A stretch of DNA of 64,000 nt from Heterohyrax brucei (GCA_028571685.1 CM053141.1:131530833-131594832), one strand, 5' to 3'; positions 9,984 through 22,100 are shown, numbered from the stretch's first letter. The notes: a model not told the origin generated them from the letters alone. Numbers and translations: made by a program.

Positions 9984-12900
9984 TTATTGTAGGGGTCTCA
10001 AACAATATTTGTCCTTTTGTCGCTGACTACTTTCACTCAACATAATGTCTTCCAGTTGAAACCAGGTTATGAGATGTTTCCTGGAATCATCATTATTCTC
10101 TATCATTGCATAGTGCTCCATTGAGTATATATACCATAGTTTACCTATCCATTCCTCTGTTGTTGGGCATCTGGGTTGATTCCATCTTTTTGCTATCGTG
10201 GACTGTGCTGTGATGAACATTCTTGTGTATGTGTCCATTGGTGTGAACAGTGGTGATTCTGTAGGACATATTCCAAGTAGTGGAATTACTGGGTCAAATG
10301 GTATATTTATCTTTTTCAGGGAGCACCAGATTGCATTCCAAAGAGACTGGACCATTTTGCAACCCCACCACCAGTTAGGAGAGTTCCACTTGCTCCACAG
10401 CCTCTCCAGCATTTGTTGTTTTGTGTTTCTTGGATCATGGCCAACCTTGTTGGGGTGAGATGGTATCTCACTGTAGTTTTGATTTGAATTTTTTTAATAA
10501 CTAAAGATCGTGAACATGTCCACATGTGTTTTTTGGCTGCCTGGATCTCCTCTTTAGAGAAATGTCTGTCCATCTCCTTTGCCCATAGCTTAATTGGATG
10601 ATTTATCTTGTTCTTATTGATATTTTGTAGCATCTTATAGATTATGGAGAACAGGTGTCAGTCTGACATATAGTTGCTAAATATTTTTTCTCATCCTGTA
10701 GGTGGCCTCTTTATTCTATTAACAAAGTCTTTCGATGAGCAAAAGTGTTTGATTCTTAATAGTTCACATTTATTTATTTTTTCTTCTGTTGATAGTGGTT
10801 GGTTTGACAGATTTTGAAGTCTGTCTACGTTGTGTATTAAAACTTCTGTTGTTCTTCCTATCTTTTCTTTGATGAGCTTTATTGTTTTAGATTTGATATT
10901 TAGGTCTTTTATCCAGTTGGAGTTGGTTTTTGTATAAGGTGTAAGACATGGATCTTGTTTCAATTTATTGCAGATGGACATTCAATTTTGGCAGCACCAT
11001 TTGTTGATGAGATTGTTTTTACCCCAGTTTAATGTCTCAGGGCCTTTGTCGAATATCAACTGTTCATAGGCAGATGGTGTCATCTCTGGGGTCTCAATTC
11101 TGTTCCATTGCTTGATCTGTGTACCAGTACCAGGCCATTTTGACCACTGTGGCAGTGTAATATGTTCTGAAATCGGGTAATGAGAGGTCTCCCAGTGTGT
11201 TCTTCTTCTTTAGTAGTACCTTACTTTTGCTTTCCAAACAATATTGGTGATTTGTTTCTCCATCTCATTAAAAAATGACTCTGGAACTTGTATTGATATT
11301 GCATTATATAAGTAGATTGCTTTGGGTAAAATAGACATTTTCACGATGTTAACTCTTCCTATCCATGAGCAGGGTAGGTTTCTCCATTTATCTAAGTCTC
11401 TCTTAGTTTCTTGTCGTAAGGTCTTGTAGTTCTCTTTGTAAAGGTTTGTTATTTCTCTGGTTAAATTAATTCCTAGGTACTTTATCTTCTTAGGGGCTGT
11501 AGTAAATGGTATTGATTTGATGATTTCTTCATTAACAGTCTCGTTGTTGGTATAAAGGAATCCTACTGATTTACTTATGTTTATCTTGTATCCTGAGACT
11601 TTGCCGATCTCTTCTATCAGTTGGAGTAGTTTACTTATAGATTCTTTGGGATTCTCTACATATACAATCATATCATCAGCAAACAGGGAGATTTTGGATT
11701 CTTCTTTGCTGATGCAGATGCCTTTTATTTCTTGGTCTTGTCTAACGGCTCCTGCTAGAACTTCTAATACAAGTGGAATAGGAGAGGTGAGAGTGGGCTT
11801 CCTTGTCTAGTTCCTGTTCTCAAGGGAAACTCCTTCAGTCTCACTCCATTCAGGATGACGTAGGCAGTTGGTTTTGTATACGTGGCCCTTATTGTGTTGA
11901 GGAATTTGCCATCTTATTCCTATTTTGCTGAGAGTTTTTAGCATGGATGGGTGTTGGACTTGATCCAATTCCTTTTCTGCATCAATGGACAAAATCAGGT
12001 GATTCTTGTCTTTTGTGCTATTTATGTGGTTAATCACATTAGTTGTTTTTGTGATGTTGAACCAGCCTTGCATCCCTGGTATGAATCCAACTTGGTCATG
12101 ATGGATTATTTTTTGATATGCTGTTGTATTCTGCTGGCAAGAATTTTGCTGAAGATTTTTGCATCTAAGTTCATGAGTGATATCGGTCTGTAGTTCTCCT
12201 TTTTTGTTGGGTCTTTCCCTGGCTTTGGTATCAGGGTTATGCCGCCTTCATAGAAGGAGTCTCTGAGTAATCCATCCCTTTCCATACTGTGAAATAGTCT
12301 CAGTAGTATTAGAGATAACTCTTCTCTAAAAGCTTGGTAGAATTCCACAGTGAAGCCGTCTGGGCCTGGGATTTTTTTGTTTGGCGACTTTTTCAACCTC
12401 TTCCTTTATGAATCATTTATTAAGTTGTTCCGTTTCACGTTGTGATAATTTTGGTAGGTGATATGAATCAACGAATTTGTCCATTTCTTCTAGGTTTTCA
12501 AGTTTGTTAGAGTACAGTCTTTGATAGTACTCTGTTATGATATTTTTTATTTCTGTTGGATCTGTTGTGACAACTGCCCTCTCATTTTTAATTTGGGTTA
12601 TTTGTTTCCTTTTCTGTTTTTGTTTATTAAGTTTAGGCAGTGGTTTGTCAATTTTGTTGATCTTTTCAAAAAACCAGCTTTTGGTCTTTTCAATTTTTTC
12701 AATTGTTTTTCTATTCTTTAATTCATTTAGCTCTGCTCTAATCTTTATGATCTGTTTTCTTCTATTGCCTGAGGGGTTCCTCTGTTGTTCACTCTCTACT
12801 TGTTCAAGCTGTAGGGTTCGCTCCATGATTTGGTTTTTTCTTCCTTCCAGATGTGTACATTTATGGAGATAAATAGACCTCTGAGCACTGCTTTGGCTGT

Positions 12901-13796
12901 ATCCCATAGGTTCTGATAGGAAGTGTTTTCATTCTTGTTGGAATCCATGAGTTTGTTTATTTCCTCCTTGATTTCTTCTATAATCCATGGTTTTTTGAGC
13001 AAGATGTTGTTCAGTTTCCAAGAGTTCCACTCTATCTGTGTTTTTTCTGCTACTGATTTCAACTTTTATGGCTTTATGATCTGAGAAGATGCTTTGCATT
13101 AATTCATTATTATGGATTTTTTTTTTGAGTTTTTGCTTTATGTCCTAACACATGGTCAATTCTGGAGAATGTTCCATGTGCACTGGAGAAGAAGGTGTAG
13201 TTGTCTGCTGATGGGTAGAAAGTTCTGTATATATTGATGAGGTTTAGTTGGTTAATTGTGGCAATAAGGTCTTCAGTATCTTTATTGAGCTTTTTTGTAG
13301 ATGATCTTTCCAGTATTGAGAGTGGAGTGTTTAAGTCTCCCACTATTATTGTGGAGTAATCTAACTCTGTTTTGAGTGTAGTGAGTGTTTCTTCAATGTA
13401 TTTAGGTGCTCTTATATTTGGGGCATAAATATTTAATATAGTTAAGTCTTGCTTGTGTACTGAACCTTTCAGGAATAAATAGTGTCCTTCTTAGTCCACG
13501 ATGGTGGATTTTACATTAAAATTGATTTTGTCTGAGATTAGAATTGCCACCCCTGTTCTTCTCTGTTGATTATTAGCTTGATATATATTCTTCCATCCTT
13601 TCATTTTCAGGTTGTTGCTATCTTTAAGTCTCAAGTGAGTTTCTTGTAGACAACATGTGGGCTGGTCATGTCTTTTAATCCAAGATGTTACTTGATGTCT
13701 CTTTACTGAAGCATTCAATCCATTCACATTCAATGTCATTATTGATAGGTATGTGTTCAGTGCTGCCATTGTGATATTTTTATTTTTTGTGTTCAT
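9984..13796 (-). pseudogene. L1 ORF2 (endonuclease / reverse transcriptase), frameshifted
   Basis: Spans about 1270 codons, the usual ORF2 length. ORF2p nicks DNA and reverse-transcribes L1 RNA at the nick. The N-terminal APE-type endonuclease shows 'LNVNGLNA', 'CCLQETHL', 'GDLNTPLS' and 'SRIDHVLGHK' (to ~13110). The RT region shows 'KIPGPDGF' and 'YRPISLMN' (12396-12106), a motif A relic '[11 protein letters not shown]' (12073-11807) and the catalytic 'FADDM' at about 11683-11669. The C-terminal part, with 'WWWGCKMVQSLW' and 'EEWIGKLWYIYSMEHY', ends near 9984. Breaks include an in-frame stop near 13490, a frameshift at an A-run near 13120, another near 12850 and another near 10400. Start taken at the ATG at 13796, just upstream of the first endonuclease motif. 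Confidence 0.93.
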
Positions 13797-13815
13797 GTTT
13801 TCTCTGTTGTTCTTA

Positions 13816-14025
13816 TTAGTCTGTTCTGGGACATTCTTTTTTTGTGAGTTGATTTTTCACCTTTTTCAGAGCTGGTTTTGTAGTTCTTGAGACTCCTGTG
13901 TTACATTTCTTGATATGGTATGTTGCATCTTTGTTGTGCTTTACGGATGCCCCTATGATCCCCCTTAATGAACTATATATAAACCCAATTTTAATTACTA
14001 CCAGTCTTGTCATCATCCTCTCCAT
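13816..14025 (-). other. open frame of 69 codons in the L1 inter-ORF spacer
   Basis: The gap between the ORF1 stop (14194) and the ORF2 start (13796) is ~397 bp, much longer than the ~60 bp of human L1. It holds a 69-codon ATG frame with a basic translation ('TTKPALKKVKNQLTKK'). No domain is recognised and it may be chance. It is not in frame with ORF2. Confidence 0.4.
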
Positions 14026-14193
14026 CTGGAAGGGCTATAATGACTGTAGTACATCTCTCTTTTTAATATGATGGTACCATAATTTTCATGATAATCGCTG
14101 GATTGTTTCTTTCAGCATTAAAGCTGTGATTGAATTTGGAGCCTTCCCAAACTTAGTAGAATTCTCAATAATGTGTCATTCTAAAATATAAAA

Positions 14194-15132
14194 TTAGTGG
14201 TTTTGTTCTTCTAAGCCAAAGCCAAGAACCTCTTTCAGTATTTCTTGTAGTTTGGGTTTGGTTTTTACAAAGTCTCTGAGTTTCTGTTTATCTGGGAATG
14301 CCTTAATTTCATTTTCATGATTGAAAGATAGTTTTGCAGGATATATAATTCTTGGTTGAAAGTTCTTCTCCTTCAAGGCTTAGAATGTGTCATGCCACTG
14401 TCTCCGTGCCAGCATGGTTTCTGCTGAGAAATCTGACGAAAGCCTACAGGATTTCCCTCTGAATGTTAGCTTTGTTTTGATTCTTGTTGCCTTTAAGAGT
14501 TGCTGCTTATGTTTCATTTTGTTAAGCTTGACTATAGCATGTCTTGGAGTCCTTCTTTTGAGATCTATATTGGGTGGCATACAATATGTATCTGGGATAT
14601 CTATATTCTCTTCCTTCATGATTTCTGGGAAGTTTTCTGTCATTAGCTCAGCAGTGATACTCTCTGTGTTCTTAGGTGTCTCATCCTGTTCAGGGACGCC
14701 AGTTAATTGAAGGTTGTTCCTCTTAATAGAGTTCCACATGCTTCTTAATGCTTCTTCATTTTTCTTGTTTCTTTTTTCTGATTTCTGCTCATAGATGCTG
14801 GCATCAGTACCTCTGTCTTCCAAGTCAGAAATTCTTTTTTCCATTTGTTCCATTCTGTTTTCTTGGCTTTGAACGGAAGTTTCTATGTTTTTGATTTTGT
14901 TCTTCATCTGCTGGATTTCAGAGTACTGGTGTTCCATCAGATTCAACAGCCTGCTTAATTTTTCATTTTGTTCTGTTGCATTTTGTATAAGATCTAGAAG
15001 GGCTCTGTATATAATCATTTTGTATTCACCTTCTGATGATTTTAGAAAAGTTTCTTCATCCGGAAAAGCCTTTGGTTGTTTTGTTTGGGAGCCTTCTGAA
15101 GCCATGGGTGATTTCTTGTTTGCCACAAGCAT
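14194..15132 (-). pseudogene. L1 ORF1 (RNA-binding chaperone), one premature stop
   Basis: ORF1p coats L1 RNA and acts as a nucleic-acid chaperone in the ribonucleoprotein. Frame opens at the ATG at 15132 and runs 250 codons to a TAA at about 14379-14377, then stays open in the same frame to 14194, giving ~313 codons, normal for the family. A heptad-rich coiled coil covers roughly residues 50-110 ('MKNKIKNIETSVQSQENRM'), an RRM-like domain follows with 'LQLTGVPEQDE', and the C-terminal domain has 'ARRQWHDTF', 'QPRIIYPAKLSF' and 'FPDKQKLRDF'. The stop falls between 'HDTF' and 'KEKN', where a lysine codon would differ by one base. Apart from that stop the frame looks intact, so the element is not very old. 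Confidence 0.93.
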
Positions 15133-16147
15133 GGTTTTTCGGTTTCATTTGAGTAAGTAAAGGCTGGGAGAGATACTGTGAGAATGTACTGCAGATGTTT
15201 CTCTAGGCTGTCTTAAAATGTAAAGCAAAAGGCATCTGACCACTTCCCAAGTCAGTCAGGTTTTCAGGTGTAGAAGTGCCTCTTCCCAACTGGCAAAGTA
15301 AGTGCCTCTATATCCAACCCCAGATGATATGAACTAGTTCAAAATAGAGCAATGCTACTGCCCTGTTGGCCTCTGCTGACAGGGTCAAGCCTTAGGTGAC
15401 ACTGTATAAACTACTGCTTTTCTGGTAGAAAAGCGCTCTCCTGTGGGTAGGCTCTGGCTCCCAAGCTACGAATTAGGTCCAGCTGCAGCCACCGTATGTA
15501 AGATGGCACCCTCCACACAGTCAGAGTATAGAAGTGCTAAAAGTGCTAGGATGGAGTGAGTCCTCGGCCTCTGTTGCCAGGCCCCACCATAGGCGACACT
15601 GTGTAAACTACTGCTTTTCTGTTGGCGAAGTGCTGTCCCATTTGCAGGCACTGGCTCCAGGCTAAGAATTAGGTCACACTAAAATCTCCATATCCAACAT
15701 GATGTCCCACATACAGGCACTGCAGTTCCATACAAACCATGCTGTGTCAGTGATAATAAGACAGGCCCAAAGTGGCTAGATTAACAGAGTCGTAAGACTG
15801 GCTCTCAAAATATGGCACTTTTGCCTGCCTATTCCACCAGCAGTGCATCTGAGACTAGCCGCTAGGCAAGACCCAGCTCTGCCTGCTGGCCAAGACAGAG
15901 AAAAAACAAAGTCAAAATGGTGCATTACCTTCAGTCCATGAGAGCCAGGGGTAGCCAGGAGCAGGAGTCAGTGAAAGAGAAGAGATTTTTCATTCAGTGG
16001 TATGAATTTCAAATTAACAGCCCTGTGCCGTGTCCTGGGGGCTCACTAGGTGACCAGAAGGCTCTGTTTGATTATCAGTTCTGGTCTTGGTTTCCAGAGG
16101 GATATAAGGAGACGTGTGCCTAGTCTGACATCTTGATTCCATCCCCC
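15133..16147 (-). promoter_or_regulatory. L1 5'UTR / internal promoter region with repeated units
   Basis: About 1 kb between the element's 5' end and ORF1. Two related ~110-bp blocks at 15368-15479 and 15568-15676 start 200 bp apart; both contain 'actactgcttttctg' and 'aattaggtc'. The extreme 5' end carries 'caagatgtc' (16135-16127), resembling the YY1-guided start site of human L1. Promoter function is inferred from L1 biology, not shown. Confidence 0.6.
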
Positions 16148-16162
16148 CTTAAGTCCATTTAT
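16148..16162 (+). repeat. L1 target-site duplication, right copy
   Basis: Exact second copy of 'cttaagtccatttat' (first at 8911-8925), adjoining the 5' end of the minus-strand L1. Confidence 0.9.
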
Positions 16163-16242
16163 AATGTAAAGTTGAACATGGAGAAGCCATGCATTACATT
16201 TATGTTGTCCATACAAGTAAAAGAGGACATGTTGAAATAAAA

Positions 16243-16815
16243 TATGAGGATGCCCAATTAAGTTCATGAATTCTTTCTAGGAAATGTGCTACATACCTCC
16301 TTGCTGAATATCACTACAGTCACCTTTGAAGTACTTCCATTGGGAAATTAGGCACTAATGCCAGTGCCTAGTCCACCCTTCAAAGCAATTTTGAAACTTT
16401 TTTTCTGCAATGACTGTCAGAATCATCATCATATTACCCTTGATGTCCTGAATGTCATCAAAATGTCTTTTTTTCCCCCAATATTTCCTTTATCTTCAGG
16501 TAAAGGAAAAAGTCATTGGGTGCCCGATCAGGTGACTAGGGAGGGTTTTCCAATGCAGTTATTTGTTTACTGGCTAAAAAATCCCTCACAGAGAAATATG
16601 CAATTAAGTTCATGAGCTTGCCTCCTTGCCATTGTGCATGATGGCCATTCTAGAAAGAGTTTCAAAATTGCTTTGAAGAGTGGGCTGGTTACTGGTGTCA
16701 GTGCATAGCTTCCAAAAGGGAGCATTTCAAAGGTGACTGTAGTGATATTCAGCAATGAGGTATGTAGCATTTAGAAGAACAACTAAGTATGTAGGCTTAA
16801 TTTTCAGACCTCATA
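16243..16815 (-). mobile_element. fold-back mariner element with transposase C-terminal relic
   Basis: A ~573-bp element that starts 'tatgagg' and ends 'cctcata', consistent with mariner ends flanked by TA. The left ~178 bp (16243-16420) and right ~184 bp (16632-16815) are inverted copies of each other; both contain 'gaatatcactacagtcacct' or its complement. The spacer between them (~16421-16631), read on the minus strand, encodes a decayed mariner transposase C-terminus that includes 'SPDRAPNDFF', where D is the third residue of the DD34D triad. The N-terminal two-thirds of transposase is missing, so the element is non-autonomous. Confidence 0.8.
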
Positions 16816-19089
16816 TATTAGACCTGGCCTGAACCAACAGTACCTTGATTTATAAGCATTTGAATTATTGGAGAAGTGATTTAATTCTGTAATGGAATGG
16901 TCACACATCAGTTATGTATTTCACTTCTTTCAGAGTTAAAGTCATAAGTCTTTGGCTTATATTGGAGACTCATCCTGGAAAATATAGTGAGGCAACTCTG
17001 GAACTCTGATGAATTGCAAATTCAATGGCAGTTAAAACTGATTACGAGTTGGCTATTTGTCTCAGCTACAAGGGCAATCAGCTGTCTGTTGGAAGCATAT
17101 GTGTCTACATAGAGATAACATCTTCTAGTTTGTAAATGGTAGCAAGATAGAAGGAAATGTTATAGATAATTGATTCATTCTCACATTAAGTTAGGGAATA
17201 GGCCAGCTACCTTCCATTAGACATGTAACTTAATCTTAATCCTTCAAGTAACAGAACAAGAGCCCTTACCCATGCTGCATTTTATAAGAACTTTCCAGAA
17301 ATATCTTGCTAGCATGGTTTATGCAAGACATTTCTCCTGTCCTTAGTTTTAGAGTATTGTGGTATAGGACTAAAGAACAAAATATTTAGAGAGAAGAAAA
17401 ATAAAATTTAAGTGGAACACATTGTATTTTTCTTTGTGTCTAACCCTTTAGGACATAATTTCATTTAAAGGTAATGCAATGCATAGAGATGGCTTCTGGC
17501 ATAAATATGCAGATGTATTTCTATGTTGAGGGGTACAGAGACCTTAAAAATACAAGTGGATCTCTGACTCCTTTTCAAGACTAACGATTTTATTTAGCAG
17601 ATTAGTTGCAGTTGTCCTCTGCTCCCTGTGTTTGACTTCTAACCTTGTATTTGCTGTGGTTTGGGGGAACTCGTTAACTGATTATGTTAGGATAACAAGA
17701 AGATAACCCATAAATGCCAGTTTGCTCCTTCACAGAGGGCTTCCAACCACTTATTTAAAAACCAGAAGTGAAAAGAAATGCCAGTTTACCAAAGCAAGAG
17801 CAGGAATGTCAAAACAAGCATTTAATGGTTGGAAAAGATCAGTAAGTATCAGAGGGGGAAGCATCATTATCACTTCTTTCATCTAAGAGGGCAATAACTT
17901 AAAATGGATGCAGCTTTGGAGAAATGTTTACCTAAGGAGGAGGGGGGCATCTTAACATTTAATGCTGTGATTGAAAGTATTCTTCTTCCACTGTGGGAAA
18001 AAAGATCCCTTTCTTCTAGCATGCCTTGATTCCAGAGGAACTCAGGAGAGTACGCACATGTTAACATTAGATAGGATTTCATGCAGTTGCATAAGGGAAG
18101 CTTGCCAAAATAAGGGATAAATATCACAGCTTTTCATTTCACAGTCTTCTCCATTCTGACTGCAACCATTTCTCTAAGCTGCACGTTGGTGCAGAAAGGA
18201 AATTAAAAGGAGAGGCAGGGAACAAGGAATCTAGGAAGCAGGGGTTTTCAAAAACATTTTTGGCTTTAGCAAAAACAATTTATAATCAGTGGTAGAAGTA
18301 AAATTCCTCTTTAGCCTAGGTTGATGAAAACATTCTAAATGTATACCTTTTTATCAGAAAAAAAGCCTCTCCTCTGAATACCATTAGTGAGGATCACGAG
18401 GAGCCAGAATAAACATCCCCTTTTTATATAGCCAAATCCCCCTACTTCCTCAGCTTATGAAGTACATTTCCTCATTTACTGTGCTTTTCTGAGTTCCTGG
18501 AAGAAGGGAAAGTATCCTGGTAACTGTTTCTAAATCTGCTGCTTTAACATTCACCGTATATTTTTGCAAACAATGCATGCATTAAGTATTTTTTTTGTCA
18601 ATTGCACAATCCTCTTGCATGTTATTTTCCTAAATGCACTATGCACATTACATGGTTATGCATTATTTATGCGGGCACATTATTTCAGAAAATATGGTAC
18701 ACATTAGTACTTTTTACACTATGTACTTTATTATTTTAAAATATTTAAATGTATGAAAATGTTGGTAACTTGTTGGTTGTAAAAATGAAGTGTTGTTAAA
18801 AGCAACAGAAAGAAGGGAACAACACAATTACTCTGATTGTAGTTTTATATTTTAGCAAGCCTAAACTGTGGTTTCTCTTAGCGGTGGATATTGGACACAG
18901 GATGTACGGCAGCTCTCACGCTGGGATACAGTGGAGAATAGACTTGGGAGCTTTAACGAATCAAGTTCTCTGCTGGTTTGTGGAATTATCAAAAAAAGTG
19001 TTCAAGTTTGTTCAATGCTTCTGTCTTGTAAAAATGGAATATATGAATACTGTAAATGTACTTTTTACCTATATTCTCATTTACTTTCT
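16816..19089. other. no gene; unidentified AT-rich sequence
   Basis: No domain-bearing frame, RNA gene or repeat family was recognised. The minus-strand frame at 17879-18127 has no identifiable features. Confidence 0.5.
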
Positions 19090-19245
19090 TCAGATATTAA
19101 CACCTATCTTTTACATAGATAGATAGATAAGGAAACTGAATTTCAACAACTACCTTGCCCAAGCTCTTCTAATTACTATGGGATGGAAATTAATTGTGAA
19201 CCTTAGACACCACGACATCATACTAGCCACTCTATTTAGACTTTG
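19090..19245 (+). mobile_element. MIR SINE relic
   Basis: The order 'ataaggaaactgaatttcaa', 'accttgcccaagctct' and 'gtgaacctt' follows the MIR core ('gaggaaactgaggctcagag..cttgcccaaggtc'). A short (GATA)n run sits at its start. Highly diverged. Confidence 0.55.
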
Positions 19246-19639
19246 CAAACAACTGTAAATTGATCACTTCATGTAAAATCTCAGTATGAGCTTATGACTA
19301 AGGATAAAACCATAAATTTGCACATCATTAAAATTAATTATGTGGGTGTCCTGTAGAAAGAGGATATGAAAGTTATTGGCATTTGCACTTCAGCATAAGA
19401 GGTTTGTTTCTCTTGACTTAAAATTTAGTGGTTCATTTGTGCCTATGATCAGCTGTAGAAAACAGTTTCTAGACCTTCCTCTGTAGCCGGAGGTAACTGT
19501 TGCCTTATGACTCAGTGATGCCACAAAACCAGCTGTGTACATGTTGTGAGTTTCAGGGTTTGTGAGATTCTGCACTCCATCTGTAGGTATCTCCTGTGTC
19601 TGAAGGAGTGTAAGATTAAACTGTGTTAATGTTTATAGC

Positions 19640-19770
19640 GTCACTCCTTAGTCATGGGGACAGCATATGTGCAGAGTAGAACTGTGCTCCATAGAATTTT
19701 CAATGACCGTGACCTTTCAGAAGAAAGTTGAAACTGAGGAATAAGTGGCAACCTTTTGTTCCTGATTTTT
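19640..19770 (-). mobile_element. AfroSINE, long form, partial
   Basis: Plus-strand text 'agtagaactgtgctccatag' and 'ttttcaatgaccgtgacctt' is the reverse complement of the long-form SINE body. The head is lost. Confidence 0.6.
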
Positions 19771-20914
19771 TGAACAAAGGGCCCTGCATTTTCATTGTGT
19801 ACTGGCCCTCATAGATTATGTAGCTGACCTGGTATGTTGGCACTGTTATTGAAGGTGACTGCCTGTGCCCTAGCTCAGATAAGGAGAGTATCTGGTACTC
19901 ATTTTGGAAGTACCAGGTACTCATTTTGGAAAATGACCATTTAGCTTTAAAACTTAAATATCATGTAGTTAAACAATTGCTGACTCAGGCAGACAGGCAC
20001 TTTGATATCCTCAATGCATTAAGTACTAACTTCCAGTTTAGTCTTTGTGTCTTACTTACAAATGTACACGTTCCTTTGGCAGCGCCTGCACTTCTGCTGG
20101 GCTCAGGGATGCAGCGAGCGCCACCAGGAAACCACAGTTAACATTTGAGAAAATGCCATAGATAATTCTTGAGAAGAGATTATTTGTGTCAACTCGTAAC
20201 AGCAGCCGTGATGCTAGAATTAGCAGTAGCATTTTTCTCATACTAAAATAATCATTTTCAAATGGATTTTTCTCAATATTCATAATTTGTGAAGCATGAA
20301 ATGAAATGTTTTCCCAAGGTAACTGGATGTTTGATAGAACTTAAAGATTACAATTATGTACATTCATTCATAACAGATATTTTCATAGTTTAATCATATG
20401 TGTTGAATTCTGCATGTATCCATTTAATAACTAAAATAAACTTCTTACAACTTAGAATCAACTCACGGACAGAATATAAAACATAGAAAGCAGGTGAAAG
20501 GAAATCACACACAGTGTTTCAGGAGATGAACATAGGTCTCTTACCTGTGTACTTAGAATGCCTCATCTTTCCTTTCTCAAACTGGTGACATGTTCCCACT
20601 TGTCCTTTTAAGTGCAATATTATATATTATTTTTAATACTGAAAGCTCTTTGTAGTTTTTTTCCCAGGTTTCCAAGAAATTGGCCCAACTCCTTTTACAA
20701 CAGCATTTTAAAATTCTTGTTAAATCCTCCTAACAAACAGGTATTGAGTCCCTTATTCAAGTACTCTCTTATTAGAATTCCTTTTCCCAGGCAGATCATG
20801 ACCACGGCAGAAGCATTAGTCCCAACATTCAGAAAAAAACAGCTGTTATTTATGTCTTCAAGCTATGTGATGATCTGTACTTAAAAACATGACTGTGAAC
20901 TTAATTGTCAGTCC
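19771..20914. other. no gene; unidentified sequence
   Basis: A 16-bp direct repeat 'ggtactcattttggaa' occurs at 19894-19909 and again about 23 bp further on. I see nothing else of note. Confidence 0.45.
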
Positions 20915-21480
20915 TCGTGTTATTGGTGATTGTAATGCAAAAGACAGAACCAAGAAAAAGCCTGTATTAGAAAAATATAGCATTGGTGACAGCAACAGTG
21001 CCAGAGATCACATGACAAAATTTTGTAAGACTATTGACCTCTTCTTGGAACTACTTTTCAACAACATAAATGGTCACTATACATATGCACCTCACCAGAT
21101 GGAACACAAAAGAATTGAATCAACTATCTCTGTGGAAACTATGGAGAAGATCAATAGCATCAGTTAGAACAAGGACAAGGGCAACTGCCAAACAGTCAAC
21201 TAATTGCTTGTAAGTTCAAGTTAAAGCTAAAGAAAATTAAAACATGTTCACAAGAGCCAAAGTATGACCTTGAGTATATTCCCCCTGAATTTAGACACTA
21301 TCTCAAACAGATTTGATGTATTTAACACTAATGAGTGAAGACCAGAATAGTTTGGGATGACACCGAGGACATCCTACATGAAGAAAGCATAAGGAAAAAG
21401 AAAAGACAAGAAAAGAGACCAAAATCAATGTCAGAAGAGACTCTGACACTTGCTCATGAACATGGAGTAGCTAACTTACT
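20915..21480 (+). mobile_element. RTE LINE internal fragment (endonuclease end to linker)
   Basis: This matches 26.83-27.38 kb of the longer RTE: 'ggtgattgtaatgcaaaaga' (the GDWNAK motif region), 'gacaaaattttgtaag', 'cacctcaccagatgg' and 'agagccaaagtatgacctt'. Multiple frameshifts. Both ends are missing. Confidence 0.75.
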
Positions 21481-21935
21481 TGGCAATCTTTGTACGAACA
21501 AAAAATCAGTCATAGTGTTGGTTTAGAAGTAAACCAGTTAAAGTGTTGGTTTAGAAGTACTGCAGATATTCATGTACTAAATGGAAACTAATTCTTCAGG
21601 AACTTTGTTGTCTCAAGGATATCTTTGTGGCAATTTTATAATCTATTCAAACTACAAGATAGCAATGAAAGATCACATTGTACACAATGTTTTGAAAAAT
21701 ACTTTGTTTTCTGGTTTTAAATGAAGGCTTTACTGTAATGAAAAAGCAGTTTTGATAATTTTTTGAGGGTTTTATATATATACATGTAAAAGTTTATAGT
21801 ATGAGAATTTAAGAAATACCTTGAGAAGCTGATACTTTGACAAGTGGCCAAATTTATCTTAAGATTTAAACTATCAGGAATAATAGAAGATACTTTTGTT
21901 AAAACATAAACTAAATGTTGATGGCTAACTTATCA

Positions 21936-22100
21936 GGTAGAGCCCTAGTGGCTCAATAGTTAAGAGCATGGGTGCTAGCTAACCAAAAAGCCAGCAATTT
22001 GAATCCAGCAACCGTTTCTTGGAAACTCTATGATACTTTGTCCTACTGGGTCATTACGAGCTGAATCAACTCTAGAGCAATGGGTTTTTGTTTTGGTTTA
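21936..22100 (+). mobile_element. AfroSINE, short form
   Basis: Head 'gccctagtggctcaatagtt', box B-like 'aatttgaatccagcaac', body 'cttggaaactctatgatact' and a GT-rich tail are all present, with moderate divergence. Confidence 0.8.

Larger units (their letters stand above)
8926..16147 (-). mobile_element. full-length L1 LINE, recent-type, inactive
   Basis: An L1 of about 7.1 kb plus a short 3' extension. Reading on the minus strand: 5'UTR (16147 to ~15133), ORF1 (15132-14194), an unusually long inter-ORF spacer, ORF2 (13796-9984, broken), 3'UTR (~9983-9014), a poly(A) tract, 61 bp of extra DNA and a second A-rich tail. It is flanked by a 14-15 bp TSD, so integration was by ordinary target-primed reverse transcription. 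The 5' terminus starts with a G-run and keeps a 'caagatgtc' motif close to the YY1-type site at the start of human L1. The same family supplies the fragments at 0.25 kb and 62.3 kb. Nonsense and frameshift changes rule out present autonomous activity. Confidence 0.95.

Noticed and set aside
10198-10458. Plus-strand open frame of 86 codons, with similar plus-strand frames at 11577, 12521, 12537, 14387 and 14885
   Set aside because: All are antisense shadows of the minus-strand L1 ORF1 and ORF2.
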